From an uncultured bacterium (lineage in GTDB: Bacteria > Planctomycetota > UBA1135 > GCA-002686595), in NCBI GenBank assembly GCA_938083085.1, contig CALLKX010000027.1, positions 1 through 57,578 on the forward strand: a stretch of DNA of 57,578 nt, written 5' to 3'. Shown piece after piece: positions 53,408 through 57,578 of this stretch. The notes beneath the pieces were generated by a model. The model saw only the letters and a list, made by a program, of their open reading frames with translations, did not search any database and had not been told where the DNA came from. How positions within the stretch are numbered: the first letter of the stretch is position 1; each line of letters starts with the position of its first letter. The position numbers and the translations under genes were made by a program.

Positions 53408-54142
53408 ATGGGGGACGAGGCAGCGCAGCGCCACGTGGTGATCCTGACCGGCGCCGGGATCTCCGCCGACTCTGGCGTGGACACCTACCGAGATGCGGGC
53501 GGCCTGTGGGAGGGCCACCGCTTCGAGGAGGTTGCGACACCGGAGGCGTGGGAGGCGAACCGCGGGCTCGTATGGCGCTTCTACCAGCTGCGTCGCCAGA
53601 ACCTCAGCCTCGTGGAGCCGAACGCTGCGCACCTCGCGCTGGCGCGTCTCGAGCGGGAGCTCGCCGCCCGCGGGGAGGGCTTTACCCTGGTCACCCAGAA
53701 CGTGGACGACCTGCACCAGCGGGCTGGCTCCACCGTCCTGCCCATGCACGGGGAGCTCTCGCGGCTGCGCTGCGAGGCGTGCGGCGGCCGGCCCGTGGAC
53801 CGGGAGCACCTCGACGAGGTGGCCCTCGTTCCCTGCCCCGACTGCGGCGCGACGCCCCTGCGCCCCGACGTGGTCTGGTTCGGTGAGATGCCGTACCACC
53901 TGCCCGAGATCGAGGCGGCGGTGGCCCGCGCCACGCACTTCATCGCCATCGGCACGAGCGGCGCCGTCTACCCCGCCGCCGGCTACCTCAGCTACGCCCG
54001 GGCCGGTGGCGCGTGGACCGCCTGTCAGGGGCTCGCGGAGCCCGACAACCTCGACCCTCGGGACGCCTTCTTCGGAGGCCGCGCCGGCGATGCGGTCCCC
54101 GAACTCGTAGACGCCCTGCTCTCGGACCCTCCTCGGATCTGA
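53408..54142 (+). CDS. cobB: NAD-dependent protein deacylase, CobB/Sir2 class III
   Basis: The 244-aa protein is a sirtuin that removes acyl groups from lysines using NAD. Motifs: VILTGAGISADSGVDTYRDA near residue 11, GLWEGHRFEEVATPEAW, TQNVDDLHQRAG (the QNxD motif), catalytic His in PMHGEL, zinc ligands in CEAC and CPDC, and IGTSGAVYPAAG. The helix WRFYQLRRQ contains Tyr-x-x-Arg, the acidic-acyl pocket pair of class III sirtuins such as CobB and SIRT5, so desuccinylation is possible. It follows the PLP enzyme with a 10-nt gap, in the same transcription unit. Downstream is a terminator-like hairpin with a T-rich tail. Confidence 0.93.
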   Translation: MGDEAAQRHVVILTGAGISADSGVDTYRDAGGLWEGHRFEEVATPEAWEANRGLVWRFYQLRRQNLSLVEPNAAHLALARLERELAARGEGFTLVTQNVDDLHQRAGSTVLPMHGELSRLRCEACGGRPVDREHLDEVALVPCPDCGATPLRPDVVWFGEMPYHLPEIEAAVARATHFIAIGTSGAVYPAAGYLSYARAGGAWTACQGLAEPDNLDPRDAFFGGRAGDAVPELVDALLSDPPRI

Positions 54143-54243
54143 GCCTTTCCTGGGGTGAGGCTGGATCGGAGCGGGGGGTACGCTGGGTGTCAGAGGAGGC
54201 AACAGGTGCCCTGATGCTCGGTTCAACTCGTTGCTCTGTCTCA

Positions 54244-54280
54244 GCGCCGTCCCCTCAAGCCCGGCGCCACTTTCGTTTTT
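54244..54280 (+). terminator. Possible Rho-independent terminator after the sirtuin
   Basis: GCGCCG (54244-54249) and CGGCGC (54262-54267) can pair across a 12-nt loop, followed by a T-rich stretch (TTTCGTTTTT, 54271-54280). It lies about 100 nt after the sirtuin stop and overlaps the 3' end of the small minus-strand gene. Confidence 0.35.
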
Positions 54281-54521
54281 CCTGCCTGGCGTCTTCGGGG
54301 AGGATCCACTTGGGGATCATCGAAGGGTCCGCGGCCTTTGCCTTCCGCCAGCTATCGCCCGCGCGCTCCCAGCACCAGACGCCTCCATCGTCGCTGTTGT
54401 AGAGCCAGGCACGGTCCTCCTGGTCCCAGCTGAAGTCGACGTTGAGGCCTGCCAGGAAGCGCGAGTCCTCGTCCAGATCGAGGAGCGTCCCGTCCGGCGA
54501 CTTGATCGTGACCCGGTGCAC
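54255..54521 (-). CDS. Small Trp-rich hypothetical protein (88 aa)
   Basis: The frame encodes 88 residues from a GTG at 54521. It is compact and plausible: VTIKSPDGTLLDLDEDSRFL, then a Trp/Asp-rich middle (FSWDQEDRAWLYNSDDGGVW) and a basic C-terminus ending KRKWRRA. The frame is open 111 nt further upstream, overlapping nothing conserved but offering no ATG. There is no signal peptide. It lies 64 nt downstream of the transglutaminase-like gene on the same strand, and both are in the lower-GC segment, so it may be the third gene of that unit. I do not recognise a family. Confidence 0.45.
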   Translation of the reverse strand: MHRVTIKSPDGTLLDLDEDSRFLAGLNVDFSWDQEDRAWLYNSDDGGVWCWERAGDSWRKAKAADPSMIPKWILPEDARQEKRKWRRA

Positions 54522-54585
54522 CGGCTCCGTGGCCTTGCTGGCCGCTGGGTCCGGGTCTGCCCAAGGGGAGCATGGGTCAGGGTGA

Positions 54586-55380
54586 TCAGCATGCTGGTCG
54601 TCGTCGCCGAGGGCGCAGTGCCCAGAGAATCAGGCACGAAGGCAGGGTCCATGCAGCGATATCTAGCAGGTGTTCGAGGTGGGCGAGGCGAGGGCTCAGC
54701 CTCCGCCCGGGTACGAGGTTGGCGCTCGTTGCCGTCAACGCCAAGGCCACGTAGGCATCGACAGGCGTCTCTCCGTGCCCAAGGTCACGGAGGCGCGCTG
54801 CGAGGCTCCCATCCCGAGCGTCCTCTTCCATGCGGGCAAGGCCCCCCTCGAAGGCGATTCCGTAGTCAGGGTCGAGAATCCATGCGGTGCCGTTGACGCG
54901 AACCTGGCCGACGACGTGCCCGCGCAGATCGAATATCTCGTACTCAAGGCCAGCCTGGATGGCCAGTTCACCGAGGACGATGGCTGCGTCGGAGCAGAGG
55001 CCGACCCCCATAGAGGCTAGGCGCCGGGGGTCCTGAGTCATGCGCGCGTCCCCCCACGCGAGGCCGATCGTCCAGGCCAACCAATTGTCCGACGCCCGTA
55101 GTTGGGGGGACGGTCCGTGCGCCATGGAGCGATGGACCAGCGCGTTCAGCTTCCGCGGCGCAGTCGCCTCTGTGTGGCCCCGGAGAGCCGCTTGAACTCG
55201 CCGGGTGCTCTGCAATCTCGTGTGGTACCCCTCCACCGGCGGAGTCTCGGCGTTTGCCGGCCCGGGGGGGTGGAGAGCCTTGTCAGGGATCAGGGCCGTC
55301 CAGAGGAGGAGCGCACCGCCGGTCAGTATGCAGAGCCCACGGCCGGCTCCAGGTCGCGCCTTCGTCACGCCTCCGCTCAC
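54586..55380 (-). CDS. Membrane-anchored transglutaminase-like protein
   Basis: The 264-aa protein has an N-terminal hydrophobic segment (residues 15-30) and a C-terminal transmembrane segment (about 240-255) ending in an RPRRRR patch. Between them is a transglutaminase/protease-like core: GVGLCSDAAIVLGELA with Cys near 130, FDLRGHVVGQVRV with His near 155, and WILDPDYG with Asp near 167, in the usual Cys-His-Asp order and spacing of the superfamily. The core probably faces the periplasm. Function is unknown; such domains act as peptidases or crosslinkers. The GTG start at 55380 overlaps the radical SAM gene's stop, so the two genes are translationally coupled. Confidence 0.75.
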   Translation of the reverse strand: MSGGVTKARPGAGRGLCILTGGALLLWTALIPDKALHPPGPANAETPPVEGYHTRLQSTRRVQAALRGHTEATAPRKLNALVHRSMAHGPSPQLRASDNWLAWTIGLAWGDARMTQDPRRLASMGVGLCSDAAIVLGELAIQAGLEYEIFDLRGHVVGQVRVNGTAWILDPDYGIAFEGGLARMEEDARDGSLAARLRDLGHGETPVDAYVALALTATSANLVPGRRLSPRLAHLEHLLDIAAWTLPSCLILWALRPRRRRPAC

Positions 55381-56852
55381 ATCGCGCCCTCCAGCTCAAG
55401 GGCGTCACTCCGGATCGGGCGGCGGTTGATCGAGTGCACGGCTCGGAGGAGTTTGGAGATGGACCGCTTGTAGCCCTTCGACGTTGTCATGGAGTTCATG
55501 TGCCCGATGCTGGCCAACGTTGGCTGCTCGTCGATCAGGCTGAACCCCAACCCTTCCAGCTGGCCGGACCGCATCTCTTCATTCAGGGGTGTCCCCGCCT
55601 GAATGGAGAGCCTCGAGAGATGGACGCGCTCGACGTACTTGCCGTGCTCCTCGAGGAACTGAGTGGTCAGATTGAGGTCTTCTGGGCCTTCCCCCGGATA
55701 TCCCGTGAAGGCGGTGATCCGCGTGGAAATCCCTGCTCCATGGGCATTGGCAAGGAACTCAGCCATGCGGTCGGGCTGGCTGCCCTTGCGCATGGCACTC
55801 AACAGCCTCGGGCTTGCCGTCTCGAACCCTGCAGTGATCCTGACCAGCCCTGCCTGCCGCGCCGCGACGAGGTCGTCCCGAGAGAGGCCCTCATCGCTCC
55901 TGGGACCGACATGGACGGCGCAGGTCCACTTCGCGCCAGGGACCGCTCGTTGCATCCCTTCGTGCAATCCACGCCACATCTCCAGGTTGGAGTTGAGCTT
56001 GAGGTCACTGAAGCAGAAGAGGCTTGTTCGGTGGACTTCTCGGTGAAATTGGAGCTCACTCAGAACGTTGGGCAGTGACCTCGATCGGAAGGAGCGGCCC
56101 GCCACAGTGACCACGTCGGAGCAGAACTTGCAGACCCCCCAGCCGCACCCGCGACCCGTCAGCATGGAGACGATCCGGTTCGGGTATCGATCCCAGGGGA
56201 AGTCGGAATAATCCGGGTAGGGAGCAGCGTCGAGATCTTGGGCCGGGGGAGCCAAGCCCCCGTCCGGATGGCCGGGACGGGTGAGACCCTTTGGGGCCGG
56301 CGCACCCTCGAGGATCGCGTGGAGGGCAACCGCAAGGCCGACCTCGCTCTCCCCGGCATAGATCGCAGTCAGGCCGTCGATTGTCGCCCACTCGGTACGG
56401 GTGGCGGAGTCGTGGAATGCTGGGCCGCCGAGGAGCACGGGGATGCCTCTCTTGGCGCACATTGCGCAGATACGCCGGACGGCATCCATGTACATCAGGT
56501 ACGCAGAGATGAGGACCACCTTCGGTTGACGTTCCAGCGAAGCACTGACGGCCGCCATCAGCCGGTCGCTCGTGGTGTCCCGCCGGTGTGGGCGTAGCGC
56601 GTCAAGGGACCTCCGGAGGGAGCGAACTGTGCGACTCTTGGTCGTCGCGCTCCACCATCGCGCACGCTCGTCCCAATATCCCCAGAGTGGCGCCCGCGTT
56701 GGCCTCGGGATCCCGGGCACCCCGACCGCAAGGGGAGACAGCACCTCTACCTCCCAGCGCGCCTCGCGCAGAGCGGCCACCATCAGGCCGACCGGAAGGG
56801 TCGGGAACCGAGCGAAGTTATTGAGGTCGATGAGGAGGACGCTTCTTTCCAT
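55377..56852 (-). CDS. B12-binding radical SAM protein
   Basis: The 491-aa protein has an N-terminal cobalamin-binding-like domain (VLLIDLNNFARFPTLPVGLM, VVLISAYLMYMDAVRRI, IPVLLGGPAFH) without the classical DxHxxG motif. It is followed by a radical SAM core with TGRGCGWGVCKFCSD near residue 232. The cluster cysteines are spaced C-x4-C-x2-C, seen in some B12-type radical SAM groups instead of C-x3-C-x2-C. GFETASPRLLSAMRKG and the TGYPGEGPEDLNLT segment fit the TIM-barrel end. Reaction unknown; methylation or ring chemistry is typical of the class. The ATG at 56852 is preferred over an upstream GTG. The downstream transglutaminase-like gene overlaps it. Confidence 0.85.
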   Translation of the reverse strand: MERSVLLIDLNNFARFPTLPVGLMVAALREARWEVEVLSPLAVGVPGIPRPTRAPLWGYWDERARWWSATTKSRTVRSLRRSLDALRPHRRDTTSDRLMAAVSASLERQPKVVLISAYLMYMDAVRRICAMCAKRGIPVLLGGPAFHDSATRTEWATIDGLTAIYAGESEVGLAVALHAILEGAPAPKGLTRPGHPDGGLAPPAQDLDAAPYPDYSDFPWDRYPNRIVSMLTGRGCGWGVCKFCSDVVTVAGRSFRSRSLPNVLSELQFHREVHRTSLFCFSDLKLNSNLEMWRGLHEGMQRAVPGAKWTCAVHVGPRSDEGLSRDDLVAARQAGLVRITAGFETASPRLLSAMRKGSQPDRMAEFLANAHGAGISTRITAFTGYPGEGPEDLNLTTQFLEEHGKYVERVHLSRLSIQAGTPLNEEMRSGQLEGLGFSLIDEQPTLASIGHMNSMTTSKGYKRSISKLLRAVHSINRRPIRSDALELEGAM

Positions 56853-57371
56853 TGGCGCGGTGTCGGTTGGCGTTCTTCGACGGACGAGCGGAGCCGTGAG
56901 CACACGATTTGGCGTGACGGCATGAGTCCACGAAACCCCTCTCTAGAACTTCCAGTCCCAGGTCGGGAGTGATCCGACCGTTGGCGGTTTCGCGAAGCAG
57001 AAGCGCCGGTCGCTCGCGCAGCGTGACTGGAAATTCGTCAGTAGTTTTCGTGGGGCGGGCAGGCTGCCTGCGGACAAGGACTTCAAGAGACCAGTCGACG
57101 TTACAGCGGGGCCTTGGAGTGAAGGGGAGGCCGGAGTCACGGGCGCGGCGCGGCTCAGCGATGGACGGTTGACGCCCCCTCGCCTCAGATCGAGAGGGAG
57201 ACTTCTCACCTGGAGATGCTGCGGCGAGAGAGCGCCTTGTTTCGGCCTCACGCCGCCGAGCCAAGCCGCCACCTGGAGCCGGCGTCCGGTGGAGGGGGCG
57301 TCGGTCTCGGCGGGAGCTGAGGGCGGGCTCGAACCAGGTGAATCGCAGCTGCGGCTCGGGGCGAACGGGCG
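56853..57371. other. Non-coding region upstream of the radical SAM gene
   Basis: This stretch has about 60% GC in one hand-counted row (56941-57000), lower than the surrounding chromosome. Long open frames exist on the minus strand, but their translations are Pro/Arg/Ser-rich and show no conserved motif. It probably holds the promoter of the radical SAM unit and decayed sequence downstream of the transposase fragment. Confidence 0.45.
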
Positions 57372-57578
57372 CGAGCGACGGAGGGTCTTTCGCGCTACGA
57401 GCGGGTCGGTGATCGTGAAGACGCGGTGGCGGAGCCTGCCGCACTTCGGGCAGCGCAGCGGGTGCTGTCCGTCGATGCCGAGAAGCTGACGGAGGGCGAG
57501 GCCCTGGATTTTGGCCCGTTCGCTGGGGCAGGATGAGGCCATGAGAATCCTCCTCTCCCTACTCTTCCTGGCGGGCTG
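57372..57578 (-). pseudogene. IS91-family transposase C-terminal fragment
   Basis: From the right edge of the window, the minus-strand frame is open and reads ERAKIQGLALRQLLGID, then HPLRCPKCGRLRHRVFTITD and PLVARKTLRR. This matches the conserved C-terminus of IS91/ISCR-type transposases: an LL-x-x-x-F-x-x-D element, the CPxCG pair, then ITDPxVxRKIL. After about 57372 the same frame turns into unrelated Pro/Ser-rich sequence, so the coding match ends there. Whether the rest of the transposase lies beyond the window cannot be seen. An AGGAGG before the ATG at 57542 is probably coincidental. The assignment is from motif reading only. Confidence 0.5.
57541..57578 (+). CDS. Possible start of an exported protein, cut by the window end
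   Basis: An ATG at 57541 is followed by codons for MRILLSLLFLAG, which looks like the beginning of a signal peptide. An AGGA lies about 11 nt upstream. Only twelve codons are visible, and they overlap the opposite-strand transposase-like frame, so one of the two readings is probably wrong. Confidence 0.35.
   Translation, partial: MRILLSLLFLAG

Noticed and set aside
56943..57371. Continuation of the transposase-like frame as a real C-terminal domain
   Set aside because: After the RKTLRR element the translation becomes Pro/Ser-rich without any family resemblance.

Overview
The window is a 57.6 kb piece of a high-GC bacterial chromosome, about 73% GC in a hand count of one row near 51.06 kb. 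The cell is Gram-negative in plan: there are lipoproteins with lipoboxes, a YidC with the large periplasmic domain, an AcrB-type RND pump with its fusion protein, and a DUF5916 protein ending in a beta-barrel-like Tyr-Thr-Leu-Arg-Phe. The family mix (PrkA/YeaH/SpoVR, FixL/FixJ-like pair, carboxypeptidase-regulatory-domain surface protein, NrdR beside an ATP-cone NrdD-like protein) would suit a high-GC Planctomycetota. That placement is inference only; no rRNA is present to confirm it.

Layout. 1-3.5 kb (minus): two exported proteins, one running off the window. 3.6-8.6 kb: miaA, a 16-bp tandem repeat, a small lipoprotein, then nadD, a WecA/MraY-like GlcNAc-1-P transferase and a metallophosphoesterase. 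8.6-15.0 kb (plus): yidC-mnmE-nrdR and a double-ATP-cone NrdD-like protein with no glycyl-radical site. 15.1-18.9 kb: smc. 19.4-24.1 kb: the prkA-yeaH-spoVR operon. 24.5-31.4 kb: an Fe-S PD-(D/E)XK nuclease and four overlapping or closely spaced glycosyltransferase genes, one a GT2-GT4 fusion. 31.4-36.75 kb (minus): a compact run rnpA-yidD-TolB-like lipoprotein-histidine kinase-response regulator-MBL hydrolase-nitroreductase. 37.1-41.8 kb (plus): a degenerate aldehyde-dehydrogenase-like protein, a DUF5916 outer-membrane protein and an ATP-grasp protein. 41.8-47.7 kb (minus): rlmN, a DHH phosphoesterase, and the classic tig-clpP-clpX set. 47.9-54.1 kb (plus): HlyD/RND pair, a PLP threonine-dehydratase-like enzyme and a sirtuin. 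54.2-57.6 kb: a visibly lower-GC segment (60-62% in two hand-counted rows) with a B12-binding radical SAM protein, a membrane transglutaminase-like protein and a small unknown protein, next to an IS91-type transposase remnant.

How the genes work together. Most of the window is housekeeping: tRNA modification (miaA, mnmE), rRNA modification (rlmN), RNase P (rnpA), membrane insertion (yidC, yidD), protein folding and turnover (tig, clpP, clpX), NAD synthesis (nadD), chromosome organisation (smc) and ribonucleotide reductase control (nrdR). The accessory content is envelope glycan synthesis, a starvation-type kinase operon, a two-component system and the radical SAM/transglutaminase island. The least ordinary parts are the catalytically incomplete NrdD-like protein beside nrdR and the island near the right end. 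No tRNA, rRNA or CRISPR array was seen.
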